Shown here one piece after another: positions 1 to 6,086 of a stretch of 9,169 nucleotides of DNA. The notes under the pieces were generated by a model that worked only from the letters and a program-made list of their open reading frames with translations, was not told the DNA's origin and searched no databases. The DNA lies in the NCBI GenBank assembly GCA_945957185.1, contig CAMFKA010000078.1, positions 1-9,169 on the forward strand, read 5' to 3'. Position 1 is the first letter of the stretch. Every line of letters starts with the position of its first letter. The position numbers and the translations under genes are program-made. Origin of the DNA: an uncultured Chlamydiaceae bacterium (GTDB lineage Bacteria > Chlamydiota > Chlamydiia > Chlamydiales > Parachlamydiaceae).

Positions 1-200
1 TGGTAACCCAATTCCTTGGCGCGCTGCGCAAGCTTTTGCGCATTCGACAGCACTTCCCCCTCCAACAAATAGTAAGGGATTGCACCGCAAACCCCCTCTG
101 AAAACCGAATCAATCTGTCTGAACGCAGCCATGCAACTTTCCGTCTGGGATTTAAATCTACAGGTTTGCTAATCTTAGTATCTAACAAGGTGAAGTCCAT
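1..200 (-). CDS. Unrecognised protein, N-terminal fragment cut by the left edge
   Basis: Reading leftward from an ATG at 200-198, the frame stays open for 66 codons to the contig edge. It begins MDFTLLDTKISKPVDLNPRR and the visible part ends KLAQRAKELGY. The composition is that of an ordinary soluble protein: mixed charged and hydrophobic residues, no signal peptide and no membrane segment. The competing plus-strand frame over the same bases gives an unconvincing Pro/His-rich translation that stops before 175. I do not recognise the family. Its ATG lies only three bases from the divergent aroG start at 204, and the upstream bases offer only a weak, distant GAG as a ribosome binding site. Either translation initiation is weak or the true start lies upstream, antisense to aroG. 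The call rests on the open frame and its composition; a chance frame of this length is possible. Confidence 0.5.
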   Translation of the reverse strand, partial: MDFTLLDTKISKPVDLNPRRKVAWLRSDRLIRFSEGVCGAIPYYLLEGEVLSNAQKLAQRAKELGY

Positions 201-203
201 ATT

Positions 204-1277
204 ATGAGTCACTCTATTTTTCAATCGATTGAGATTCTCCCCTCTCCCGGGGAAATTAAGCAAGAAATTCCGCTCCACTCCCCCGTCGAACAGTTCGTTG
301 CAGAATCCCGAGAAACTATCCGAAATATTTTAAATCAAAAAGATCCTCGCCTAATGGTCGTTGTGGGCCCTTGCTCCATCCATCATCCCGACTCCGCCAT
401 TGAATTTGCACGTCGCCTCATTATTCTGCAAAGAGAAATTAAGGATTCTTTCTTTCTTGTCATGCGCGTGTACACTGAAAAATCACGCACAACAACGGGT
501 TGGAAGGGTCTTTTAAACGACCCCCTTCTTGACGGCTCCGAAGATGTGGTCACCGGGCTCAGGTGGACCAGAGAGCTGCTTATGGAAATCGCTGATATGG
601 GGGTCCCTACTGCAACGGAATTTCTCGACCCTATCGCCTCTCAATACTACGAAGACCTCATTTCTTGGGGATGCATCGGAGCGCGCACTTCCGAATCGCA
701 AACGCACCGTTTGATGGCGTCCGGATTGTCTATGCCCATAGCATTTAAAAATAGCACTCAAGGGTGCATTAACAATGCTCTCAACGGCATGGTGTGCGCT
801 GCGATGACACACAAAGTCCTAAGCGTCGATAACGATGGAAAAGTTTGTGCCAGACTTACTTCCGGAAATCCGGATCTCCACATTGCTCTAAGAGGCGGGC
901 GCAACGCTCCCAATTACCACAAAGACGCTGTCGAACAAGTGGCTTCATCATTACGCCGTTGTGGACTGCCTGAAAAAATTCTGATCGATTGCTCTCACGA
1001 CAACGCCCCTAACGATGAATCCGATCAGAAAGAGGTATTCCTTAATGTTTTAGAGCAAATTACCGAAGGGAACAACTCCATTCGCGGAGTGATCATGGAA
1101 AGCTACCTGGAAGGAGGGAACCAGTCGCTGCGGGAAAAACCACTTCATCCTCACAAATCAGTGACAGATCCTTGCCTTGACTGGGCCAACACCGAAAAAT
1201 TACTGTTGGAAGGGAATGAACTGCTCCAAAAATGGCTGAAAGAGTCGACAGTGGAGAGCGTTTCATGCGCTCACTAG
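204..1277 (+). CDS. aroG: 3-deoxy-7-phosphoheptulonate (DAHP) synthase, class I (AroF/G/H type)
   Basis: This enzyme condenses phosphoenolpyruvate with erythrose 4-phosphate to DAHP, the first step of the shikimate pathway, in the cytosol. The 357-residue length matches E. coli AroG (about 350). By comparison with AroG from memory, the metal ligands are present: Cys57 (VVGPCSIH), His265 (DCSHDN), Glu299 (MESYL) and Asp322 (VTDPCLDW). The substrate-binding residues Arg89, Lys94, Arg161 (GARTSESQ), Lys183 (FKN) and Arg230 (ALRGG) are also kept, so the enzyme should be active. The start at 204 has AAGGTGA at 187-193, ten bases upstream, and the next ATG lies only just before the Cys57 motif. Some normally strict motifs vary: EKSRTT for EKPRTT, IAFKNSTQG for VGFKNGTDG, GNPDLHI for GNGDCHI. 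Which aromatic amino acid, if any, inhibits it cannot be read from the sequence. The 3' end overlaps the next gene. aroG is the symbol I recall being used in chlamydiae; aroF would be equally defensible. Confidence 0.95.
   Translation: MSHSIFQSIEILPSPGEIKQEIPLHSPVEQFVAESRETIRNILNQKDPRLMVVVGPCSIHHPDSAIEFARRLIILQREIKDSFFLVMRVYTEKSRTTTGWKGLLNDPLLDGSEDVVTGLRWTRELLMEIADMGVPTATEFLDPIASQYYEDLISWGCIGARTSESQTHRLMASGLSMPIAFKNSTQGCINNALNGMVCAAMTHKVLSVDNDGKVCARLTSGNPDLHIALRGGRNAPNYHKDAVEQVASSLRRCGLPEKILIDCSHDNAPNDESDQKEVFLNVLEQITEGNNSIRGVIMESYLEGGNQSLREKPLHPHKSVTDPCLDWANTEKLLLEGNELLQKWLKESTVESVSCAH
1253..1258 (+). promoter_or_regulatory. Ribosome binding site for the lipoprotein gene
   Basis: GGAGAG lies six bases before the ATG at 1265, inside the last codons of aroG. 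It favours 1265 over the in-frame ATG at 1232, which would put eleven charged and polar residues in front of the signal peptide. Confidence 0.7.
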
Positions 1278-1822
1278 TCATAGTAGCTGCCGCGCTGTTG
1301 ACAAGCTGCCAGCCACGGATTCTTACGGTGCAAACGGAGTACTTGAGCCACATCAATCTCGCCAGCTTCCATGTGGGCACTCCTGATCCCAGATTGGCAA
1401 ACCCTCCTTTAGGTCAGAAACTAATTGTCAGTTGGAAAATCCCTAATTACTGCACGCATGCAGAGTACGATTTGATCGTAAAAATTCGCTTTAAAGATGG
1501 TAAACTGATTGAAAGAACCATCCCTGTGACACGCCCAACAGGGACTTATGTTCACGCATTGCTAAATAACGACTATTTTAATAGCGGCGGATTCAAAACG
1601 TATCTTGTCAACATCGGTGTGGATGGAGAAGTGATGGAAGAATGGCGCCATCAGTTGTGGGTCAATGTGATCGAAATCCCCCATGAAGATATTGACGAGG
1701 CAGAGGAAGAGCAAACCGAACAAGAGATCTACGACGAGCACTACAAAGGTGCCGGCGGCATTCAAAAGCCAATAGAAGAGCCTATTGAAATCAACGAAGC
1801 CGAATACAAGTACTTCTTCTAA
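1265..1822 (+). CDS. Predicted small lipoprotein with an acidic C-terminal tail
   Basis: The protein has 185 residues. It opens with a short signal peptide: Arg2, a hydrophobic run from about 4 to 12, then LTSC with Cys15 as the predicted lipidation and signal peptidase II site. The mature protein would be about 171 residues, anchored in a membrane, and on the periplasmic side if the host is Gram-negative. Residues 50-137 look like a compact beta-rich domain (alternating stretches such as QKLIVSWKIP and TYLVNIGVD). Residues 140-180 are very rich in Glu and Asp and probably disordered, and the chain ends in the aromatic YKYFF. I do not recognise a family. The start overlaps the last 13 bases of aroG in another frame, so translation is probably coupled and the two genes share a transcript. 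No functional link to aromatic biosynthesis is evident; the pairing may only reflect shared transcription. Gene reality and the lipobox are well supported; function is unknown. Confidence 0.8.
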   Translation: MRSLVIVAAALLTSCQPRILTVQTEYLSHINLASFHVGTPDPRLANPPLGQKLIVSWKIPNYCTHAEYDLIVKIRFKDGKLIERTIPVTRPTGTYVHALLNNDYFNSGGFKTYLVNIGVDGEVMEEWRHQLWVNVIEIPHEDIDEAEEEQTEQEIYDEHYKGAGGIQKPIEEPIEINEAEYKYFF

Positions 1823-1835
1823 CCCTAACTTATCG

Positions 1836-1996
1836 CAATAAGATAACGCGGAGACGCGGGGACGCGGGGACGCAGAGAAAATTCAAAAACGTCAAAATGG
1901 ATCCCATTGTCTAGTAAAAATCACTATTACATTCTTTTATAAAAGAAAAAACTCTGCGCCCCTGTGTCCCCGCGCCTCCGCGTTACCTTGTTATTG
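1836..1996. repeat. Imperfect inverted repeat between converging genes; possible MITE-like element
   Basis: The left arm (1836-1877) and right arm (1952-1996) are reverse complements of one another. The innermost 32 bases of the arms match at 28 positions. Outside them the match continues (CAATAA at the left end, TTATTG at the right) with one 3-base gap and one mismatch. The 74-base centre is AT-rich and contains a perfect 16-base palindrome at 1932-1947 (TTCTTTTATAAAAGAA). A transcript of either strand could fold into a long GC-rich stem. The element sits between the stop codons of the lipoprotein gene (1822) and the DUF2156 gene (2057), a usual place for a harmless insertion or a dispersed repeat. 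No coding sequence and no clear target-site duplication are seen. It could be a non-autonomous transposon relic, a REP-like repeat or a structured region that blocks read-through from both sides. Confidence 0.75.
1846..1877 (+). repeat. Four tandem 8-base units (ACGCGGGG type) forming the left arm
   Basis: The left arm is made of ACGCGGAG, ACGCGGGG, ACGCGGGG and ACGCAGAG, head to tail. The right arm, read on the minus strand from 1983 to 1952, has the matching units ACGCGGAG, GCGCGGGG, ACACAGGG and GCGCAGAG. The internal periodicity suggests that the arm grew by unit duplication before or after it was inverted. Confidence 0.8.
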
Positions 1997-2056
1997 TTCC
2001 TTGAACGACTGATTTAAATGGATTAGATTGACATCTAGGCGGGGTCGGTCGGGCAA
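1997..2056. other. Rest of the convergent intergenic gap
   Basis: Apart from a short ATTTAAAT palindrome at 2012-2019, nothing is recognisable here. There is no compact GC-rich hairpin followed by a T run on either strand, so neither converging transcript has an obvious intrinsic terminator in this stretch. Confidence 0.5.
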
Positions 2057-3055
2057 TCAAATATCGACTTTGAGGGAGCGCAGAACCACGCGGACCTCTT
2101 TGAGGCCTAGTTTGGGTTGTTCGAATAAAATGTAGGACGGCTGCTGCTTCGGCAAAAACTGCCCCCAATACGCTTTGCGATTCTCCAGACTAAAGATCCG
2201 CTTCGCCCATTTAAATAGCTGCTTCACCATCCATGACGACCACTTTCCTATCCCAACAAGCTCTCCCAAGGACTCGGTAGGGACCATTCCGTAAGTCAAT
2301 AAACGGCAATTTTCTTTTCGCAATGCCTCCAAAACGGCCACCATCAGACACTCGGATGTCCCTCTGGGCGCTTCGGGAATCGTAAGCAAAAACTTCAGGT
2401 ACCACCCCTCTCTCTTCTCCAGCTTTACCAAGAGAGCGACTCCATAAATTTTCCCTTCTTGATCTTTGATGTAAAACCAGCGTCGGCTTTTTTTGTCTTC
2501 GAAAAAATTAACGTTTGCCAAATAGATTTGAGGGCCTTTTCGCGAAGCTAACCACTGATCCCCAACGGCCTGAATTTTCTTTTCCAACTCAGGGTCATTT
2601 CCTAAGAACTCTTCGACAGACAAACCCACGTGATAGGCGTGATTCACTTTGTTGCGCAGTTTGTTGCGCGACCCTTCCAATGGATCGACCTGAGGGTCGA
2701 ATGTGAGCTCTTGACCCACTTCGATCATCACATTACATAGGTTACTGATCGCCCATCTGGAAAACTGTTCGGAAGAGATCAGATAAGTGACATTCAGCCC
2801 CTTCTGCTTGCAATAGTCGTGGAAGGCTTGTGCTAATGCGGGAGCGTCCTTGGTGTCGCAGACAGGATCTCCAAATGTCGCTGCGCAGCCAAGCTCCTCT
2901 TTAAATCCGATCACTCCATCAACATGAGGGACATGAAAAAACTGGAAGGCAGGATCACGTAATGTCTCCGCAGGGAAATCCCCCCAACGGCAAAGGCATT
3001 TTTCGATTAATGCCTTATTATCATTTAACGCTTCAACCTTATAACCAGGCTCCAT
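2057..3055 (-). CDS. DUF2156 / LPG-synthase C-terminal domain protein (MprF-like acyltransferase fold, no membrane domain)
   Basis: The 332-residue protein resembles the cytosolic C-terminal half of MprF, which moves an aminoacyl group from aminoacyl-tRNA to phosphatidylglycerol. It lacks the multi-pass membrane domain of MprF. The family signs are the basic stretch at about 128-146 (SRNKLRNKVNHAYHVGLSVE), the GNAT-like core at about 193-258 with DQEGKIYGVALLVK, the APRGTSECLMVAVLEAL helix and TYGMVP, and the closing segment KAYWGQFLPKQQPSYILF at 294-311. Family knowledge gives two groups: true aminoacyl-phospholipid synthases and many stand-alone DUF2156 proteins of unknown substrate. Sequence alone does not place this one. 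The ATG at 3055 has a near-ideal ribosome binding site (AAGGGGGTGA, 3057-3066). It starts 18 bases after atpK stops, on the same strand, so it is probably the last gene of the ATPase transcript. Domain call is fairly sure; reaction is not. Confidence 0.75.
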   Translation of the reverse strand: MEPGYKVEALNDNKALIEKCLCRWGDFPAETLRDPAFQFFHVPHVDGVIGFKEELGCAATFGDPVCDTKDAPALAQAFHDYCKQKGLNVTYLISSEQFSRWAISNLCNVMIEVGQELTFDPQVDPLEGSRNKLRNKVNHAYHVGLSVEEFLGNDPELEKKIQAVGDQWLASRKGPQIYLANVNFFEDKKSRRWFYIKDQEGKIYGVALLVKLEKREGWYLKFLLTIPEAPRGTSECLMVAVLEALRKENCRLLTYGMVPTESLGELVGIGKWSSWMVKQLFKWAKRIFSLENRKAYWGQFLPKQQPSYILFEQPKLGLKEVRVVLRSLKVDI

Positions 3056-3073
3056 GTCACCCCCTTGTTGAAA

Positions 3074-3496
3074 TTACAGAAGCAGAATCGAGAACACGAA
3101 CGTAAAGAGAGCGAACGATTCGATAATCCCGATGGAAGCCCAGCACTTACCGTAAACGGAAGGTTGTTTAACAGATGCTTGAATCCCCGTTGCGCATACT
3201 CTGCCTTGAAATACCGCAGACGACAACATCGCCAATCCGCAAAATATTCCCATGACCACTCCTGAAATCGGAGATAAAGCGCCGCTAAGGATCGCTTGTT
3301 TCATCATCAACATCAAAACGAATCCGTAAATACTCTGGGAAGCTGGTGCAGCGGACATCCCGATGAATTTACCATGCCCCTCTTCTGTGATACTCATTGC
3401 AGCGTGTGAAGCAGCCCCTGCGATGTAGCAGCCGATACAACTTCCAATCGCCGGAATTGCCAATACTAGCACTGGGCCAGCCATGTTGAAATCCAT
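3074..3496 (-). CDS. atpK: V-type ATP synthase subunit K (membrane rotor proteolipid)
   Basis: The 140-residue, very hydrophobic protein has four membrane helices (about 6-30, 44-66, 73-97 and 117-140) arranged as two hairpins, the double-size c subunit of V/A-type enzymes. The ion-carrying carboxylate is Glu126 in the last helix (GIIESFALF). The matching place in the first hairpin is Gln54 (PASQSIYG), so each subunit carries one ion, as in other duplicated proteolipids. Ser53, Gln54, Gln97 and Glu126 correspond by spacing to the side chains that bind Na+ in the Enterococcus hirae NtpK ring (Thr64, Gln65, Gln110, Glu139). Sodium coupling is therefore possible, though unproven. The start is set by a strong GAGGAG at 3503-3508, six bases upstream; Met5 is a poorer choice. 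The gene lies 28 bases after atpI, as in chlamydial operons. Confidence 0.93.
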   Translation of the reverse strand: MDFNMAGPVLVLAIPAIGSCIGCYIAGAASHAAMSITEEGHGKFIGMSAAPASQSIYGFVLMLMMKQAILSGALSPISGVVMGIFCGLAMLSSAVFQGRVCATGIQASVKQPSVYGKCWASIGIIESFALFTFVFSILLL

Positions 3497-3502
3497 AATT
3501 TA

Positions 3503-3508
3503 CTCCTC
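3503..3508 (-). promoter_or_regulatory. Ribosome binding site of atpK
   Basis: GAGGAG on the minus strand, six bases from the ATG at 3496. It is the strongest Shine-Dalgarno sequence in the operon, which suits the need for many K copies per complex; that link is an inference. Confidence 0.7.
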
Positions 3509-3524
3509 TATCTTCAAAATCTAT

Positions 3525-5441
3525 CTATTCAATCTTTTTCTTTCGGAGAGGGTTAAACAACTTGCCTCCCCCTTCAAAACTATAGTGATACCATTCAAGA
3601 AAGTTAAGACGCAGCCCGTGGATGACGCCGCCCATAACTCCTAAAATCATGTTTACCGAGTGTCCCATCAGCAGGACAATGGCACCTAAAACAAAATTCA
3701 TTGACCCTGCCATCTCGTTGATGGTTGCTGTCAGCAGCGACCCGGACAATCCCAATGCGTAGAGACGCAAGTAGGAGAGAATGTCTCCAAAAATTTGTAC
3801 GACGTTGGTGGCTTCCAGCAAACCAAAAATTTTGTTTTTTATCAGTGACAATACGATGGCGATGCTAAGACCGGCGATCATTAGCTCCTTCCCTATTGTC
3901 GGCGCTGTTTCAGGATTCACGCCGAAAGCGAAGTGGATGATCGATGTCGCTTTCAAAAATTCGGGAATCGCCAAGTAAGCTCCAATGATGAATAGGATCC
4001 ACCCGATAGAGGGCCACGTACGGAACATGTATCGTCCGAGGGATAAGATCACATGGATGCAGCCGATGAGTAGTGCAAGCTCCATCAAAATGTTGTCGGT
4101 AAATTTGTTCAATACCTCTGTGACTGTGCTATTACCGTCAGTGATCACCCCTTTTCGCAAAAATTCGTTTGGATTGGTCACATCTTTTAAAGCCGGAATT
4201 TTTGTAACCCACTCCTTCCACACTTCATCTTGACGGGTGATATGGAATTCAGCTTTTTTCTCGGCGAGCCACTGCATGACAGACACTTTTCTAATCGGAT
4301 TATCGAAGCCGATAGGGATCCCAAAAAATGACGTTGTCAACAGTCCCCAACCAATGCAGGAGACACATAAGATTGTCATCAATGTAAGGACTCGTTTTCC
4401 GGCTTTCTTTTCCGGTTTCACTTTGTAGCGTACGTAGAGAGCGATCAGCAAGAACACCAATCCGTAACCGCCATCGCCGATGATCATCGCAAAGAAAAGA
4501 GAAAAGAAAACAAGCACCCACATGGAGGGGTCTTTATCGGTGTGGGATGGGGTGTCGTAGATGTGGGTAAGATCCTCCGCAACACGGTGGACTCCACTAT
4601 TTTCCAGATATGTGGGGATCGTGTCTGTTTCTTCAATCAACACCTCTTCACAATAGACCCCATCGCTTTCCGCCAACTTTTGCAGCTGCTCCACTTTATC
4701 AACAGGGACCCACCCTTCCACGGCAAAAAGCGATTCGTCAAGGGAGTATTGCACATAACTTTGAACATCGTTAAGCTGGGCGTTATTAAGTAAATCCACC
4801 AAGGCGTGATGCAGAAATTCGTTGTAGCGGGCGAGTTTTTTTAATTCTTCATGTGCGCGGCCATTTTGACGATGAATCTCATCACGACGCTGTTCGAGCT
4901 GATCCAAGGTTTTATCCACAACGATTTCGTACATCTTGTGGTATTGCTTCGGCTCTTTTTGCACGCCCATAAAGTAATCTAAATTATGAGCGCGTCCGAG
5001 GTAAACGACATCCTCCGGAAGGTTATCTTCCTGGTACGCTCCTTCCTCGCTGTAGTAGAACTGGATAACCTTTTTCCCTTCTTTTTCGATGAATTTCAGA
5101 TCTTCCAAAGAAAAGTTCCCTAACGGTTCCATGCGTGCGATTTCAAGCTTTAATACTCGTTCTTCCTCTTCGTTCTTATGTAGGATGTGTTGATTCTCTA
5201 AAATTGAACTTACAATAGTTTTTGAACGGGAATAATCGCGCATTTCGTCTTGCTCGACCGGGGGTTGTCCCCTTAACACCTTGATAGCTTGCTGATACTT
5301 TTGAACCTCTTCAGGGACTGCAGGGCGCGTGCGTGTGGGATTAATAAAATCAACAATCCCTAGCTCTTGCGCCTCCTCAAAGAATTTTTGCTTCTGTGAT
5401 TCCAGGCCAACAAACAGATATTTTGCTACATCAACTCGCAT
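3525..5441 (-). CDS. atpI: V-type ATP synthase subunit I (stator and ion half-channels)
   Basis: The 638-residue protein (a-subunit equivalent) holds the peripheral stalk and provides the ion path beside the K ring. Residues 1 to about 305 are hydrophilic, with helical stretches at about 75-105 and 178-222, and form the cytosolic arm. Residues 306-615 hold the membrane helices, starting with MWVLVFFSLFFAMIIGDGGY, which contains the conserved GDGGYG. The essential arginine is Arg559 in SYLRLYALGL. A second conserved arginine is Arg611 in HGLRLNFLEWYH. These correspond, from memory, to Arg735 and Arg799 of yeast Vph1. A hydrophilic loop of about 70 residues (379-448) separates two membrane segments. 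I chose Met at 5441 because the family begins MR-D-KYLF and AAGGGAGAG lies just upstream (5447-5455). An ATG at 5465 would add eight residues and lie deeper in atpD. The start overlaps the atpD end by 11 bases, which suggests coupled translation. Confidence 0.95.
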   Translation of the reverse strand: MRVDVAKYLFVGLESQKQKFFEEAQELGIVDFINPTRTRPAVPEEVQKYQQAIKVLRGQPPVEQDEMRDYSRSKTIVSSILENQHILHKNEEEERVLKLEIARMEPLGNFSLEDLKFIEKEGKKVIQFYYSEEGAYQEDNLPEDVVYLGRAHNLDYFMGVQKEPKQYHKMYEIVVDKTLDQLEQRRDEIHRQNGRAHEELKKLARYNEFLHHALVDLLNNAQLNDVQSYVQYSLDESLFAVEGWVPVDKVEQLQKLAESDGVYCEEVLIEETDTIPTYLENSGVHRVAEDLTHIYDTPSHTDKDPSMWVLVFFSLFFAMIIGDGGYGLVFLLIALYVRYKVKPEKKAGKRVLTLMTILCVSCIGWGLLTTSFFGIPIGFDNPIRKVSVMQWLAEKKAEFHITRQDEVWKEWVTKIPALKDVTNPNEFLRKGVITDGNSTVTEVLNKFTDNILMELALLIGCIHVILSLGRYMFRTWPSIGWILFIIGAYLAIPEFLKATSIIHFAFGVNPETAPTIGKELMIAGLSIAIVLSLIKNKIFGLLEATNVVQIFGDILSYLRLYALGLSGSLLTATINEMAGSMNFVLGAIVLLMGHSVNMILGVMGGVIHGLRLNFLEWYHYSFEGGGKLFNPLRKKKIE

Positions 5442-6075
5442 GTGCTCTCTCCCTTGATGCCGCAAGACTTAACGCTTTTGCAGATTCGATTTTACCTTTC
5501 GCCACCTTTGCTCGAGAAACGGAGGCTAACTCTTGATCCCCTAAAAACACTTTAATTTTCTTGATGTTTTCGCGAGCACGCGGGATCAAAATTTTTTCAA
5601 AAAGATTGACGCGGATAGAAACTTCTCTGAGTTCTCGCTCCAAGGCTGTTTTTTTCTCCTCGGCCACTTTAATGCGGATGGAGGCCTCTGTCAACCCTCT
5701 CAGCCCTTTGATAACGCCATCGACCCAAGGTGGTGTGTCGAAAAGATCGTAATCGTAAGTTTCGAAAGTGATCCCATCAAAATAAGGAACATCAACCCCG
5801 GCAATGTTCTCGTAACGCTTCTGCACAGATTTAATGGCGGCAGCTTTTTTAGGATCCAAAGAGGCTTTTTCGACAAGCAAACCCGCGTAGCTGTTCACTT
5901 GAGTTAGCACTTCCGAGTAAAACTTCTCGGCATGAGCCACCTCTTGACGCGCTTCATTCACCTCTACCTGCAACATCGCTTTCTTTAGTTGCAAAGTAGG
6001 CAAATACTTCGTCAGCTGCTTGAGACGAGTCTGCTGAGCCCTCAATTCATTTTTTGTCAGTCGCAGAGCGGCCAT
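5431..6075 (-). CDS. atpD: V-type ATP synthase subunit D (central rotor shaft)
   Basis: The 214-residue, strongly helical protein forms the shaft that turns inside the A3B3 head and links it to the membrane ring. It shows the two antiparallel coiled-coil arms of the family. The N-terminal arm covers about 5-65, with LTKYLPTLQLKKAMLQVEV. The C-terminal arm covers about 128-210, with IRVNLFEKILIPRARENIKK followed by IKVFLGDQE. The middle (about 88-120, ENIAGVDVPYFDG and TPPWVDG) resembles the chlamydial D subunit. The length is slightly above the roughly 203 residues I recall for Chlamydia trachomatis, with the extra residues at the C-terminus. The ATG at 6075 lies 11 bases after atpB, with AAGGG at 6081-6085. 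Not to be confused with F-type atpD, which names the beta subunit. Confidence 0.94.
   Translation of the reverse strand: MAALRLTKNELRAQQTRLKQLTKYLPTLQLKKAMLQVEVNEARQEVAHAEKFYSEVLTQVNSYAGLLVEKASLDPKKAAAIKSVQKRYENIAGVDVPYFDGITFETYDYDLFDTPPWVDGVIKGLRGLTEASIRIKVAEEKKTALERELREVSIRVNLFEKILIPRARENIKKIKVFLGDQELASVSRAKVAKGKIESAKALSLAASRERAHAS
5447..5455 (-). promoter_or_regulatory. Ribosome binding site of atpI inside atpD
   Basis: AAGGGAGAG on the minus strand ends five bases before the ATG at 5441 and overlaps the last codons of atpD. It decides the start in favour of 5441 over the ATG at 5465. Confidence 0.65.
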
Positions 6076-6086
6076 ACAATCCCTTT

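Noticed and set aside
2..172. Plus-strand open frame at the left end as a gene tail
   Set aside because: Its translation is Pro/His-rich and atypical, while the minus-strand frame over the same bases has a start codon and normal composition.
152..181. Sigma-70-like promoter for aroG (TTAAAT, 18-base spacing, TAGTAT)
   Set aside because: Both boxes are poor matches in AT-rich sequence and would lie within the divergent gene; too weak to annotate.
1829..1842. Small hairpin CTTAT-CGCA-ATAAG after the lipoprotein stop
   Set aside because: A five-base AT-rich stem is too weak to call a terminator and has no T run after it.
1846..1983. Octamer units as a CRISPR array or iteron origin
   Set aside because: The 8-base units are directly adjacent with no spacers, too short for CRISPR repeats, and there is no nearby cas or replication gene.
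1836..1996. Inverted repeat as a simple intrinsic terminator
   Set aside because: The arms are 74 bases apart and no T run follows the full stem on either strand; the only T-rich stretch is inside the loop on the minus strand.
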